Shown: positions 25,466 to 34,977, counted from the stretch's first letter. The stretch is 64,000 nucleotides of DNA from Oceanicaulis sp052055585 (GCF_052055585.1 NZ_CP170485.1:2170001-2234000); one strand, 5' to 3'. Numbers and translations: made by a program. Notes: a model not told the origin generated them from the letters alone.

Positions 25466-26044
25466 ATGAGCGACCAGGACCTGAAAACCCGGCTGATTGA
25501 AGCCGCCCACGCCATGATCCGCAGCGGGGAGAGCGTCACGCTCAGCCTGCGCGCGGTTGCGCGGCAGGCCGGGGTCAGCGAGGCGGCGCCCTATACCTGG
25601 TTCAAGGGCAAGTCCGAGCTGATCGCCCATGTGGCCGCGCTCGGCTTTGACGCGCTCAACGCCCGGCTCGCCAATTGCCCCGAAGCGGGCGATCCGGTTG
25701 AAACCCTGTGCGCCATGGGGCGGGCCTATCTTGATTTTGCGCAAGACGAACCGGCGCTCTACGCGCTGATGTTCAGTGATGACGCCGGGCTCGACCGCAC
25801 CGCGCCCGTTTATCAGAGCGCCAGCGCCGCGTGCTTTGACCGCCTCAATCAGATCGCCAGCGCATGCGCGCGGGTCGAGCCTGACAGCGAGACCGGGCAG
25901 AAAGCCGCCCTCGCCGCCTGGTCTCTGGTGCATGGGCTGGCGCAATTGCCGCTCGAGCGACCGGCGGACGCCATCTCCCGTTCTGATGCCGCCCACTGGT
26001 CCATGCGGGCGCTGGCCGAAGGCCTGTCGCGGGTCTGGGCCTAA
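25466..26044 (+). CDS. TetR/AcrR-family transcriptional regulator
   Basis: 192 residues from ATG 25466 (GAGAGCGAGA upstream). N-terminal helix-turn-helix, about residues 8-55: LIEAAHAMIRSGESVTLSLRAVARQAGVSEAAPYTWFKGKSELIAHVA, here quoted only as its start and end motifs LIEAAHAMI and YTWFKGKSELI. The helices after it form the ligand-binding and dimer domain (TetR_C family with a WHG-like end: AAWSLVHGLAQLPL). It probably represses itself and the divergent DoxX-like gene through the twin palindromes at 25383-25417. Its stop codon overlaps the stop of the convergent gene by 4 bp. Confidence 0.9.
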   Translation: MSDQDLKTRLIEAAHAMIRSGESVTLSLRAVARQAGVSEAAPYTWFKGKSELIAHVAALGFDALNARLANCPEAGDPVETLCAMGRAYLDFAQDEPALYALMFSDDAGLDRTAPVYQSASAACFDRLNQIASACARVEPDSETGQKAALAAWSLVHGLAQLPLERPADAISRSDAAHWSMRALAEGLSRVWA

Positions 26045-26463
26045 CGCCCCAGATGGCTGAGGAAAGGCGCGCCCAGCGCGGCCGCCATGACGAGCTCGAA
26101 GCCCAGCCCGATCAGATTATAGCGCGTGCGCGTCTCCTGCCCGCCATCGGCCAGCATAGACACGCCGCGCCCGATCACCATGCCCAGCCAGTAGCAGCTG
26201 GCCGCGAAGGTCGAGCCCATCACGGCCCCGGCGCCCGCCTGAAAGCTCATCACGATTGTCAGGATCACCGCACCATGCAGCAGCAAGAGCGCGCCGCCAT
26301 AATTGGCGCGAAACTCGGCGAAACCGCCTTTCCAGCGCGGGTCGGGCATGAGCCGGACAACGGTCTGCGCCCAGCGCGGCGCCAAGAGGGCCGCGCCCCC
26401 CATCACAAAGCCCAGCAAGGCGGCCAGACCGGCGAACAACCACGGCGTGGGATACTCAAACAT
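26041..26463 (-). CDS. DUF4345-like membrane protein
   Basis: 140 residues, four hydrophobic segments at about 8-27, 55-75, 80-100 and 115-133. The pattern APRWAQTVVRLMPDPRWKGGFAEFRANYGG resembles small four-helix membrane proteins of the DUF4345 type, with the FRANYGG loop between helices one and two; function unknown. Ends with a 4-bp stop-to-stop overlap (CTAA) with the TetR gene. Confidence 0.72.
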   Translation of the reverse strand: MFEYPTPWLFAGLAALLGFVMGGAALLAPRWAQTVVRLMPDPRWKGGFAEFRANYGGALLLLHGAVILTIVMSFQAGAGAVMGSTFAASCYWLGMVIGRGVSMLADGGQETRTRYNLIGLGFELVMAAALGAPFLSHLGR

Positions 26464-26549
26464 CAGCGTCTCTCAGATGGCTTGACTGGAATACGGCTCA
26501 GCCCCCGTTCCAGATCACTTTCGCCCTGCGTCCGCGTCAACGCAGGCAT

Positions 26550-26583
26550 AAAAAAAGCCCCGGCGCAGCGCGCCGGGGCTTTG
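26550..26583 (-). terminator. Rho-independent terminator of the acyl-CoA dehydrogenase gene
   Basis: Read on the minus strand: AAAGCCCCGGCGCG-CTG-CGCCGGGGCTTTTTTT. A long GC stem followed by seven T's, starting about 20 bp after the dehydrogenase stop. Confidence 0.93.
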
Positions 26584-26601
26584 GGCTCGTCTCAAAGGGG
26601 C

Positions 26602-27816
<1,215 letters not shown>

Positions 27817-27840
27817 GGCGTCTGGCCTCCCCTTGGCGGC

Positions 27841-27863
27841 GTTCGGAACACGATCCGCCGAAC
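27841..27863. promoter_or_regulatory. Inverted repeat upstream of the acyl-CoA dehydrogenase gene
   Basis: GTTCGG-N11-CCGAAC, 25 bp from the dehydrogenase start (27816). Could be a repressor site; not the same sequence as the palindrome before the phosphotransferase gene, so no shared regulon is shown. Confidence 0.4.
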
Positions 27864-27993
27864 AGTTCTTAAGAGCTTATCTAATTATGGACATGTCGGC
27901 GCAGAAATCCAGCCATAAAACCCTGCGTCACAATGGCGCCCGCCGCAGGGCGTGCTAGCATGTGCAGCAATTTCAAGGGTGAAAGGCTTGCTC

Positions 27994-28479
27994 ATGTCCT
28001 CGCTTGTGATTGCCCCCGATGATCCGGCCCGCGCCGATGTCACCGCCCTCCTGCAGGCGCACGCCGCTTTCGCGCTGGAGGAATCGCCCGCCGATGCCTG
28101 CCACTTCCTGGATGTGCAGGGCCTGAAGACCCCGGACATCAGTTTCTGGAGCGCCCGGCGGGACGGCGAGACCCTTCTTGGCGTCGTCGCCCTGAAAGCG
28201 CTCGATGAGCGCTCGGGTGAGGTCAAATCCATGCATGTAAGCCAAGCCGCGCGTGGCAAAGGCGCCGGACACGCCCTGATGGCGCACCTGATCAACGAGG
28301 CGCGCAACCGCGGCTATCACGCACTCTGGCTGGAAACCGGCAATACTGAAGGTTTTCAGAGCGCCCTGCGTCTTTATGGCCGGCTCGGCTTTGAAGTCTG
28401 CGGGCCGTTTGGCTGTTACAAGGAAACCGATTTCAACGTCTTCATGACGCTCAAGCTTGAGGCGAACCATGCTGCTTGA
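27994..28479 (+). CDS. GNAT-family N-acetyltransferase
   Basis: 161 residues from ATG 27994. Acetyl-CoA binding motif A appears as SMHVSQAARGKGAGHALMAHL (Q/R-x-x-G-x-G/A as ARGKGAGHAL), followed by WLETGN and the C-terminal YGRLGFEVCGPFG, where the aromatic/Leu-Gly-Phe turn is typical. Similar proteins act on small amines, amino acids or proteins; target unknown. The end overlaps the next gene by 11 bp, so the pair is probably one transcript. Confidence 0.88.
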   Translation: MSSLVIAPDDPARADVTALLQAHAAFALEESPADACHFLDVQGLKTPDISFWSARRDGETLLGVVALKALDERSGEVKSMHVSQAARGKGAGHALMAHLINEARNRGYHALWLETGNTEGFQSALRLYGRLGFEVCGPFGCYKETDFNVFMTLKLEANHAA

Positions 28480-29050
28480 ACCTGAACTCCTGGAAAACGC
28501 GCATGTGCGCCTGGAGCCGCTCAAGGAGGCGCACCGCGAAGCCCTGAGGCCATTAGCCCAGGAAGAGGAGATCTGGGCGCTGACCTCAAAACGCGGCGAT
28601 GGCGCGCATTTCGATCCCTGGTTTGATCTGATGCTGGCCGGACAGGATAGCGGCGCCCAGATCAGCCACGCCGTCTGGTCAAAGGCGACGGGCGCCTATG
28701 CCGGTCATACCGCCTTCCTGCAGATCGACCGGGACAATCAGCGCGTCGAGATCGGCTGGACCTGGTATGGCGCGGCGTATCGCGGCGGGGTGACGAACCC
28801 GGCCTGCAAGGCGCTCTTGTTCGAACACGCGTTTGGCGGCGGCGCCGAGCGGGTGGAACTCAAAACCCATCACCTCAATGAGCGCAGTCAGGCGGCGATG
28901 CTCAAGCTGGGCGCCATCCGCGAAGGAACCCTGCGCAGCCATATGCGCACCTGGCGCGGCGACCGCCGGGACACGGTGTTCTTCTCGATCCTGCCTTCCG
29001 AATGGCCAGGCGTTAAGGCCGGTCTCGACCTGCGACTTGCAGGCGCTTGA
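28469..29050 (+). CDS. RimJ/RimL-like GNAT acetyltransferase
   Basis: 193 residues from ATG 28469. Resembles the RimJ/RimL branch of GNATs, including aminoglycoside and ribosomal-protein N-terminal acetyltransferases: N-terminal LENAHVRLEPLKEAHREALR, then VEIGWTWYGAAYRGG, LKTHHLNERSQAAMLKLGA, IREGTLRSHM and the C-terminal DTVFFSILPSEWPGVKAGL. The late part GAIREGTLRSH is diagnostic. Substrate unknown. Overlaps the first acetyltransferase by 11 bp and shares its operon. Confidence 0.88.
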   Translation: MLLEPELLENAHVRLEPLKEAHREALRPLAQEEEIWALTSKRGDGAHFDPWFDLMLAGQDSGAQISHAVWSKATGAYAGHTAFLQIDRDNQRVEIGWTWYGAAYRGGVTNPACKALLFEHAFGGGAERVELKTHHLNERSQAAMLKLGAIREGTLRSHMRTWRGDRRDTVFFSILPSEWPGVKAGLDLRLAGA

Positions 29051-29102
29051 GTTTCCATCGGAACGCGTGACTATACCCGCACACCTTACAGGGGACGACA
29101 CC

Positions 29103-29768
29103 ATGCTTCGCACACTTCTGGCGCTTGGCGCGATCAGCGCCCTGCCCGCCACCGCCCTCGCCCAGAGCGAACCCAGCAGCGCCTATGTGCAGATCGACAC
29201 CTGCCCCAGCTATCAGCTCGAAGGCGAGCCGGTCTGGGAAAGCGCCTGCCCCGGCTATGAGAACTGGAGTGTGTTCTTCCGCGCCAGCGAGCATGGCAGC
29301 GGCATTTCCTACGCCTTCAACGGCAGCGAGCGGACCGACTTCTATCGCCCCCCGGCCCAGCTTCTGTTCGGCAATTTCCACAACACCATGGAATGGCGCA
29401 TGGATGTCGAGGGCGTCTACGCCACCATCCATCGCTATGTCAGCGAAGGGCCGAACATGGATGTGGACCCCAGCGAGCCAGACGGCGAACGCCCGATGCA
29501 GCGTCAGGACCTCTTGCTCGTGACTGCGCTCAACCCGGACAATTACCAGACCGTCGCCTGCCCGGTCTATGTGGTGGACGCCAGCCGGATCTCAGACGCC
29601 AACAATGCGGCGCGGCTTCTGGCTGACACCTTCCTGCCCGGCTATGTCTGCGACGGGCGTGAACCCTATGTCTTCACCGGCATGGACGAGATTTACGCCA
29701 CCGTCGAAGCCGCCCATATGATGCAAGAAGATCAGGCACAGGCCCAACCGCCCAAGTCCAAGCCTTGA
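29103..29768 (+). CDS. Exported hypothetical protein
   Basis: 221 residues from ATG 29103 (ribosome site CAGGGGACGA). Signal peptide MLRTLLALGAISALPATALAQ, mature protein acidic with cysteine pairs (TCPSYQLEG, SACPGYENW, TVACPVYV, PGYVCDG) that could form two disulfides. Tyr and Trp are frequent, and the C-terminus is Gln-rich (MMQEDQAQAQPPKSKP). No motif recognised; no membrane anchor, hence periplasmic or secreted. Single gene 53 bp after the acetyltransferases. Confidence 0.78.
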   Translation: MLRTLLALGAISALPATALAQSEPSSAYVQIDTCPSYQLEGEPVWESACPGYENWSVFFRASEHGSGISYAFNGSERTDFYRPPAQLLFGNFHNTMEWRMDVEGVYATIHRYVSEGPNMDVDPSEPDGERPMQRQDLLLVTALNPDNYQTVACPVYVVDASRISDANNAARLLADTFLPGYVCDGREPYVFTGMDEIYATVEAAHMMQEDQAQAQPPKSKP

Positions 29769-29830
29769 TCTGGCGCCGCCCGACGCCGACATGACATCCA
29801 TGTCGGCGGTCGGGACAGGAGCAAGACGTC

Positions 29831-30025
29831 ATGATGATCATTCAGGTGCGCGAACGCGGCGGCTGTTTCGGCAGCGGGTGTCTGGGCGTGGTCGCCCTCG
29901 CCGGCTGGATCACCGCCGTGGTGCGCGACGCCATGATGGTCAAATGGCTGTGGCTGATCTTCGACCTGCTGCTGGCGCCGCTGGGCGCGATCCGCGGCTT
30001 CATGATGTGGCTGGGCTGGGCCTAG
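29831..30025 (+). CDS. Small membrane protein
   Basis: 64 residues: basic N-terminal IQVRERGGCFGSGC, then one hydrophobic helix (LGVVALAGWITAVV) and a second amphipathic/hydrophobic stretch (LIFDLLLAPLGAIRGFMMWLGWA). ATG 29831 or 29834, with GGGACAGGAG upstream, so translation looks real. Paired Gly-Cys motifs (GGC, SGC) are unusual. Its stop overlaps that of convergent tadA by 4 bp (CTAG). Function unknown; could be a small protein that binds a membrane partner. Confidence 0.65.
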   Translation: MMIIQVRERGGCFGSGCLGVVALAGWITAVVRDAMMVKWLWLIFDLLLAPLGAIRGFMMWLGWA

Positions 30026-30516
30026 CCCTTCGCCTTGCGCCGCGCCCGGAAGAAGGCCTTGAGCATCTCGCTCGCCTCCTCGGCCAGCACGCCGCCCTGA
30101 ACATCAGGCCGCCAATGGCAGGTGGGTTGCGCGAAAAACTGCGGACCATGATCGACCGCCCCGCCCTTGGGGTCGGACGCGCCATAAATCACCTTGCCGA
30201 TGCGGGCATGGCTGATCGCGCCCGCGCACATGGCGCACGGCTCCAGCGTGACGTAGAGTTCCAGCCCGGTCAGGCGGTAATTTCCCAGCTTTTGCGCGGC
30301 GATGCGCAGGGCGCGGATCTCGGCATGGCCGGTGGGATCGCAGTCTGAAATCGGGGCGTTGCCCGCCTCGGCGATCACTTCATCCGTCTCAGGATCAACG
30401 ATCAAAGCGCCCACGGGCGTCTCGCCCGCCGCAGCGGCGGCTTGCGCAAGACCCAGTGCTCGCCGCATAAAGCGCGTTTCACGATCCTGCTCGGGCGTTG
30501 ATACAATCGTCGTCAT
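30022..30516 (-). CDS. tadA: tRNA-specific adenosine deaminase / nucleoside deaminase
   Basis: 164 residues. Zinc deaminase of the CDA fold: GHAEIRALR (His zinc ligand and catalytic Glu) and PCAMCAGAI (two Cys ligands). TadA converts A34 to inosine in tRNA-Arg(ACG), so that one tRNA reads several Arg codons. The family tail is also seen: IGKVIYGASDPKGGAVDH. The N-terminal 16 residues before MRRAL are less conserved; start could be the internal Met at 30468. Faces the 64-residue membrane protein with overlapping stops, and its promoter region is shared with rluB, 39 bp between starts. Confidence 0.9.
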   Translation of the reverse strand: MTTIVSTPEQDRETRFMRRALGLAQAAAAAGETPVGALIVDPETDEVIAEAGNAPISDCDPTGHAEIRALRIAAQKLGNYRLTGLELYVTLEPCAMCAGAISHARIGKVIYGASDPKGGAVDHGPQFFAQPTCHWRPDVQGGVLAEEASEMLKAFFRARRKAKG

Positions 30517-30554
30517 GAGCGGGCCTTACCTCTGGCCTGGAGCGCTGGCAAGTT

Positions 30555-31619
30555 TTGACCGACACCCCGTCTACCCCCGACACGCCTGAAGAAGAGGGCG
30601 GCGAACGCATCGCCAAGGTTCTGGCCCATGCCGGGATCGCCTCGCGGCGCGAGGCCGAGCGGCTGATCGAGAAGGGCCGGGTCAGCGTCAATGGCGAGAT
30701 CCTGCGCACCCCCGCCTTCAAGGTCATGGTTGGCGATGATGTGCGTGTGGACGGCGAGAGCATCGGCCAGCGCCCGCCGACGCGCGTCTGGCGCTACCAC
30801 AAGCCGGTAGGCCTTCTGACCACGCACAGCGATCCTCAGGGCCGCGAGACGGTGTTTCAGACCCTGCCCCAGGATATGGGCCGGGTGATCTCGGTCGGGC
30901 GGCTCGATCTCAACTCCGAGGGGCTTCTGCTGCTCACCAATGATGGCGAGCTGGCGCGGGTGCTTGAACTGCCCTCCACCGCCTGGACGCGGCGCTATCG
31001 CGTGCGCGCCTACGGCAATGCGTCCGACAAGGCGTTGGCCGAGCTTGAGAACGGCACGGTGGTGGATGGCGTCGTCTATGGCCCGGTCGAAGTCACCGTC
31101 GATCGCCGCACCGGCGCGAATGTCTGGCTGACCGTCGGCATCAAGGAAGGCAAGAACCGCGAAGTCCGTAAAGTGCTGCAAAGCGTCGGCCTGACCGTGA
31201 ACCGGCTGATGCGGGTGGCCTATGGCCCCTTCCAGCTCGGCTCGCTCAAGCGCGGGGAAATCTCTGAAAGCAAGCTCAGCGTCCTGCGCGACCAGCTGGG
31301 CAAGCTCTACCCGCTCGACACCGACGGTCAGCCGCTCAAACCGGGCGAGACCGCCAAGCCTGACACCCGCACCGGCACCGCCAAAGCCAAGCCCAAGGCG
31401 AACCGCCCGCACGGCAAACCCGGCGGCAAGGCCAAATCCGGCCCGGACGCGGACTCCATCATGCCCGCAGGCGGCAAATCCAAGACGGCCAAGGGCTGGG
31501 CGAAGGCCAAACCCAAGGCCAACGAGAAACCCAAATCCTCCAAGCGCTCTGACCCCAAGGGCTCGGGCGGCAAGGCTTCCAAAGGCAAATCTGATGCGGA
31601 TCGTCGCCGGCGCTCATAA
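30555..31619 (+). CDS. rluB: 23S rRNA pseudouridine synthase, RluB/RsuA family
   Basis: 354 residues from TTG 30555. S4 domain at 18-65 (RIAKVLAHAGIASRREAERL), then the catalytic domain with GRLDLNSEGLLLLTND holding the catalytic Asp; also RYRVRAYG, GKNREVRKVLQ and LMRVAYGPFQLGSLK. RluB makes Psi2605 in 23S rRNA; the RsuA/RluB/RluE families are close, so the exact site is by family likeness. About 90 C-terminal residues form a Lys/Ala/Pro/Gly-rich basic tail (KPKANRPHGKPGGKAK-like), an extension absent from the E. coli protein, perhaps for rRNA contact. Overlaps rsmD by 26 bp. Confidence 0.93.
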   Translation: MTDTPSTPDTPEEEGGERIAKVLAHAGIASRREAERLIEKGRVSVNGEILRTPAFKVMVGDDVRVDGESIGQRPPTRVWRYHKPVGLLTTHSDPQGRETVFQTLPQDMGRVISVGRLDLNSEGLLLLTNDGELARVLELPSTAWTRRYRVRAYGNASDKALAELENGTVVDGVVYGPVEVTVDRRTGANVWLTVGIKEGKNREVRKVLQSVGLTVNRLMRVAYGPFQLGSLKRGEISESKLSVLRDQLGKLYPLDTDGQPLKPGETAKPDTRTGTAKAKPKANRPHGKPGGKAKSGPDADSIMPAGGKSKTAKGWAKAKPKANEKPKSSKRSDPKGSGGKASKGKSDADRRRRS

Positions 31620-32157
31620 GGGCCGCGCCATCACCGCCCCCAAGGGCGACAAGACCCGGCCCACCACCGACCGCGTGCGCGAAAGCGTCTTCAACAAGCT
31701 CACCCATGCGTCCTGGGGCGTGGAGCTTGAGGGTTTGCGCGTGATGGACCTGTTCGCAGGGTCGGGCGCGCTCGGCCTGGAAGCGATCAGCCGGGGCGCC
31801 AGCTTTGCGCTGTTTGTGGAGACCGATCCCGCCGCCCGCGGCGCCATCCGCACCAATGTGGACGCGCTGCAGCTGTTCGGCTGCACCAAGCTGCATCGCC
31901 GCAGCGCCACTGATCTCGGCCCCAAGCCCTCAAATATGGGCACGCCCTTTGATCTGGTGTTTCTCGACCCGCCCTATGCGCAGGGCCTCGGCGACACCGC
32001 CCTCGCCCGCCTCGTGGAGGGCGCCTGGGTGAAGGATGACGCCATCGCCGTGCTTGAAGAGCGCAAGGGCGTGGAGGTGACCGCTGTGGGCTGGGAGCTT
32101 CTGGACACGCTGGAAGCGGGCGACACGGTCGTGCGCTTTTTCAAGCGGGCGGTTTAA
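31594..32157 (+). CDS. rsmD: 16S rRNA (guanine966-N2)-methyltransferase
   Basis: 187 residues from ATG 31594, starting inside the end of rluB in another frame. SAM-binding motif DLFAGSGALGLEAISRG and catalytic DPPY in FLDPPYAQG mark it as RsmD, which methylates G966 of 16S rRNA. The family N-terminus MRIVAGAHKGRAI-TRPTTDRVRESVF is intact. The 26-bp overlap with rluB suggests translational coupling of the two rRNA-modifying enzymes. Its stop shares TTAA with the stop of convergent ribF. Confidence 0.95.
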   Translation: MRIVAGAHKGRAITAPKGDKTRPTTDRVRESVFNKLTHASWGVELEGLRVMDLFAGSGALGLEAISRGASFALFVETDPAARGAIRTNVDALQLFGCTKLHRRSATDLGPKPSNMGTPFDLVFLDPPYAQGLGDTALARLVEGAWVKDDAIAVLEERKGVEVTAVGWELLDTLEAGDTVVRFFKRAV

Positions 32158-33086
32158 ACCCCCAGCAGCTGCCGCGCGGTCTTACTATCCGCCGCGATCT
32201 GCGCTTTCAGCGCATCCAGCCCGTCAAATTTCTGCTCGGGGCGGAGGAAATCAATGAGATCGACCTCCAGCACCTGACCGTACAGATCACCGCTGAAATC
32301 AAACAGGTGCGCTTCCAGCCGCGCCTCGGTGCCGTCCACAGTCGGGCGGGAGCCCAGATTGGCGACGCCCGCCACGACCTCGCCGGACGGCAGATGCGCG
32401 CGCACGGCGTAGACGCCGAACTTCGGCCGCAGATAATCCCCAAGCGCGATATTCGCCGTCGGAAAGCCCAGCAAGCGCCCGCGCTGATCGCCCTGGCTCA
32501 CCTCGCCCTCAATGGCGAAGGGGCGGTCCAGCAAAGCCGCAGCGGTCTTCACATCGCCTTCGCGCAGGGCGTTGCGCACATTGGTCGAGGAAATCTTGCC
32601 CGACGCGTCCTCAAGATTGACGGCCTCGGCGATCTTCACCGCCACGCCATACTGCTGACCCAGCGCCTTCAGCGCGTCGGCGTCGCCGGCCCGGTCCTTG
32701 CCAAAGCAGAAATCCGCGCCCGTCACCACGCCTTTCAGACCCAGCCCTTCGGCCAGCACATCGCGCACAAAGACCTCCGGCGTCATCGCCGCCATGGCCT
32801 TTGAGAACGGGATGTGAAACACGGCTTCCGCCCCGGCCGCTTTGAGCGCGCGCACACGCTGGCTGTCGCTCATCAACAGGAAGGGCGGCGCGTCCGGCGC
32901 GAACACCTGGCGCGGATGCGGTGTGAAGACCGCGCCGGCGCAGGGAGCGTCGAGGCTTTTGGCGAACGCGCAGGCGGTCTCGATCACCGCCCGGTGGCCG
33001 CGATGCACGCCGTCAAAATTGCCCAGCGCCGCCACACAGCCGCGCGCCACATCGGGCAGGTCGGAATAGCCGTGATAGACCGCCAC
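32154..33086 (-). CDS. ribF: Bifunctional riboflavin kinase / FAD synthetase
   Basis: 310 residues. N-terminal FAD synthetase domain with the nucleotidyltransferase site ALGNFDGVHRGHRAVI, and C-terminal riboflavin kinase domain with GEVSQGDQRGRLLGFPTANI and TYGVYAV-like strand (KFGVYAVRAHL). Converts riboflavin to FMN and then FAD. Other conserved parts: FCFGKDRAGD, ISSTNVRNAL. Normal length. Upstream 3 bp away lies the MaoC gene on the same strand, so the two are probably cotranscribed. Confidence 0.97.
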   Translation of the reverse strand: MAVYHGYSDLPDVARGCVAALGNFDGVHRGHRAVIETACAFAKSLDAPCAGAVFTPHPRQVFAPDAPPFLLMSDSQRVRALKAAGAEAVFHIPFSKAMAAMTPEVFVRDVLAEGLGLKGVVTGADFCFGKDRAGDADALKALGQQYGVAVKIAEAVNLEDASGKISSTNVRNALREGDVKTAAALLDRPFAIEGEVSQGDQRGRLLGFPTANIALGDYLRPKFGVYAVRAHLPSGEVVAGVANLGSRPTVDGTEARLEAHLFDFSGDLYGQVLEVDLIDFLRPEQKFDGLDALKAQIAADSKTARQLLGV

Positions 33087-33089
33087 GCC

Positions 33090-33530
33090 TTACGCCGTGC
33101 TCTTGCGGCGCTTGCGGACGATGACTTCAGCGTCGGCTTCCATGCAGGTCTGGCCCTCCACCTCGCACACACAGGCGAGTTTCACGCGCCGCGCCTTCAC
33201 GTCAACATCAGTGACCGTAGCGCGCGCAATGACGGTATCGCCGATCCGCACCGGGCGTTCAAACCGCATGGTCATGCCGGCGAACACCGCGCCCGGCCCG
33301 GGCAGATGATTGCCCAGCACGCAGGAAATGAAGCTCGCCACCAGCGCGCCATGGGCGATCCGCCCGCGGAAGGGCGAGCGCGCGGCATAGGCCTCGTCCA
33401 TGTGCAGCGGGTTGAAGTCGCCGGACACCTCGGCGAACTGCCGCACCGTGTTCTCGTCGACCAGCCGGGTGATCTCAGCGGTTTGACCCACTTCCAGTTC
33501 GGTGATGCCGAAGCCTTCAAATTCACTCAT
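33090..33530 (-). CDS. MaoC-family (R)-specific enoyl-CoA hydratase (PhaJ-like)
   Basis: 146 residues, single hot-dog domain. The (R)-specific enoyl-CoA hydratase signature is seen: DFNPLHMDEAYAARSPFRGRIAHGAL, with the Asp and His of D-x4-H and the following Gly-Ala. Could feed 3-hydroxyacyl-CoA into polyhydroxyalkanoate or act in fatty-acid metabolism. Lies 3 bp before ribF on the minus strand. The C-terminal basic tail RKRRKSTA is short. PhaJ-like function is by family; no phaC is in the window. Confidence 0.88.
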   Translation of the reverse strand: MSEFEGFGITELEVGQTAEITRLVDENTVRQFAEVSGDFNPLHMDEAYAARSPFRGRIAHGALVASFISCVLGNHLPGPGAVFAGMTMRFERPVRIGDTVIARATVTDVDVKARRVKLACVCEVEGQTCMEADAEVIVRKRRKSTA

Positions 33531-33609
33531 GGTGTAACCGCCTTTCCTCTTGCGGCGCGTGTTTAACCGAATTTTGACCGCGCTTGTCTACAGTCTCGTT
33601 CGTACGGGG

Positions 33610-33633
33610 CCCTTAAAGTGGAGCTTTTAAGGG
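33610..33633. promoter_or_regulatory. Palindrome in the cheY upstream region
   Basis: CCCTTAAA-N8-TTTAAGGG, a perfect inverted repeat with 8-bp arms, 36 bp before the cheY ATG. It may be an operator or a leader hairpin. Upstream at 33563-33578 TTAA-N7-TTGAC is one base off the CtrA recognition pattern of Caulobacter relatives; that part is weak. Confidence 0.4.
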
Positions 33634-33668
33634 GTCTTTATGGTCGTTAATTGGATGGAGGAAGGGTC

Positions 33669-34055
33669 ATGGCGGTCGAAATGACGATGCCGATCCTGGT
33701 GGTGGACGATTACAAAACCATGGTTCGCATTATCAAGAACCTGCTCAAGCAGATCGGGTTCGAGAATGTGGACGAGGCTTCGGACGGGACCGAAGCATTC
33801 GAGAAGATGAAGAAGAAGAAATATGGTCTGGTCATCTCTGACTGGAACATGGAGCCGATGACCGGTTACGAGCTGCTGCAAAAAGTGCGCGCAGACGAAT
33901 CGACCAAGGCGACCCCCTTCATCATGGTCACGGCGGAATCCAAGACCGAGAACGTGATCGCGGCGAAAAAGGCGGGTGTGAACAATTACATCGTGAAGCC
34001 TTTCAACGCCGGCACGCTGAAAGCCAAGATGACCGCCGTCATCGGCGAATTCTAG
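33669..34055 (+). CDS. cheY: CheY-like response regulator
   Basis: 128 residues from ATG 33669 (GGAGGAAGGG upstream). Single receiver domain: beta-1 ILVVDDYKTMVR with both acidic residues, phosphoacceptor Asp in VISDWNMEPMTG, Thr in MVTAES, Lys in YIVKPFNAGTL. Near-consensus CheY that would carry a signal to the flagellar motor or to another partner. It is followed after 92 bp by cheZ, and CheZ is the classical CheY phosphatase; no chemoreceptor, cheA or cheW is nearby. Motor binding is inferred by family. Confidence 0.92.
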   Translation: MAVEMTMPILVVDDYKTMVRIIKNLLKQIGFENVDEASDGTEAFEKMKKKKYGLVISDWNMEPMTGYELLQKVRADESTKATPFIMVTAESKTENVIAAKKAGVNNYIVKPFNAGTLKAKMTAVIGEF

Positions 34056-34147
34056 GCCGGGAGAGCCGCGCCGCCCCCATGGCTAACGCGTCATTAGGGA
34101 CGGTTCGTTGAAATTCCCGCAAGGGCTGGATTGAAAGGAAGACCGAC

Positions 34148-34816
34148 ATGCCTGCCGCAGAAGTCGCCGCACGCGTACGCCAGTCTCTGGAGTCGGTGAA
34201 GGTTTCCGATCTCGAAAACGTGCAGCTGATCGAGGTGTTGCGCATGGCGCAGCAGCTGACCGATACCATGCAGATGTTTTTCGGGTCGCTGGACAAGTCG
34301 ATCCACGCCGAATTCAACTCCATCGCCGAGTACATCGCCAAAACCCGGGATGAAATCGCGCATCTGCGCCCCAACGACATCCGCGAATCCCGGCTTCCGG
34401 GCGCGGGCGCCGAACTGGAAGCGCTGATCGCGGACACCGAACGGGCGACCGAGACCATCATGAGCGAGGCTGAAGCGCTCATGGTCAGCGAGACCGAGGA
34501 CCTTGACGCCTATAAAATGGAAGTCAGCGACGCGATGACCAAGATCATCGAGGCCTGCTCCTTCCAGGACCTCACCGGTCAGCGCGTCTCCAAGGTGGTC
34601 AGCTCTCTCAAGCATATCGAGGAGCGCGTGGCCCGCTTCGCCCAGACCATGGGCGTGAACGACGCCGAAGCCACCGCCAACGAGAAGGCCGAGGAAGAGC
34701 GCAAGGCCAAGCTCCACCTCAACGGTCCCGCCATTGGCGGCCCGGAGGTTGACCAGACCAATGTGGACGATCTTCTGGCCATGGATCAGGACGCGATCGA
34801 CGCGCTGTTCGACTAG
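34148..34816 (+). CDS. cheZ: Protein phosphatase CheZ
   Basis: 222 residues, mostly helical. The CheZ active-site block IIEACSFQDLTGQRVSKVV is intact, with the catalytic Gln in FQDLTGQR, and the extreme C-terminus DQDAIDALFD plus VDDLLAMD resembles the CheY-binding acidic tail. Central helices (about 20-130) would build the four-helix bundle of the dimer. CheZ stimulates dephosphorylation of CheY-P. It follows cheY and ends at a bidirectional terminator. Confidence 0.92.
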   Translation: MPAAEVAARVRQSLESVKVSDLENVQLIEVLRMAQQLTDTMQMFFGSLDKSIHAEFNSIAEYIAKTRDEIAHLRPNDIRESRLPGAGAELEALIADTERATETIMSEAEALMVSETEDLDAYKMEVSDAMTKIIEACSFQDLTGQRVSKVVSSLKHIEERVARFAQTMGVNDAEATANEKAEEERKAKLHLNGPAIGGPEVDQTNVDDLLAMDQDAIDALFD

Positions 34817-34916
34817 GAGCTTTTCCAGCAAAAGTGGAACCCGGTTTTGCGGTTCGGAAAAGCGACCAGAGAGACTAAATCTCTTTACACGCTCATGCGT
34901 TCCCCCTGAGCGCATG

Positions 34917-34952
34917 CAAAACGCCCCGCCGGGATCCGGCGGGGCGTTTTAC
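34917..34952. terminator. Bidirectional terminator between cheZ and panD
   Basis: AAAACGCCCCGCCGG-GAT-CCGGCGGGGCGTTTT: an A-run, 11-bp GC stem, and T-run usable in both directions, between convergent cheZ (+) and panD (-). Confidence 0.93.
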
Positions 34953-34977
34953 ATTCAGTCTATGAAAGAGGCCTGGC

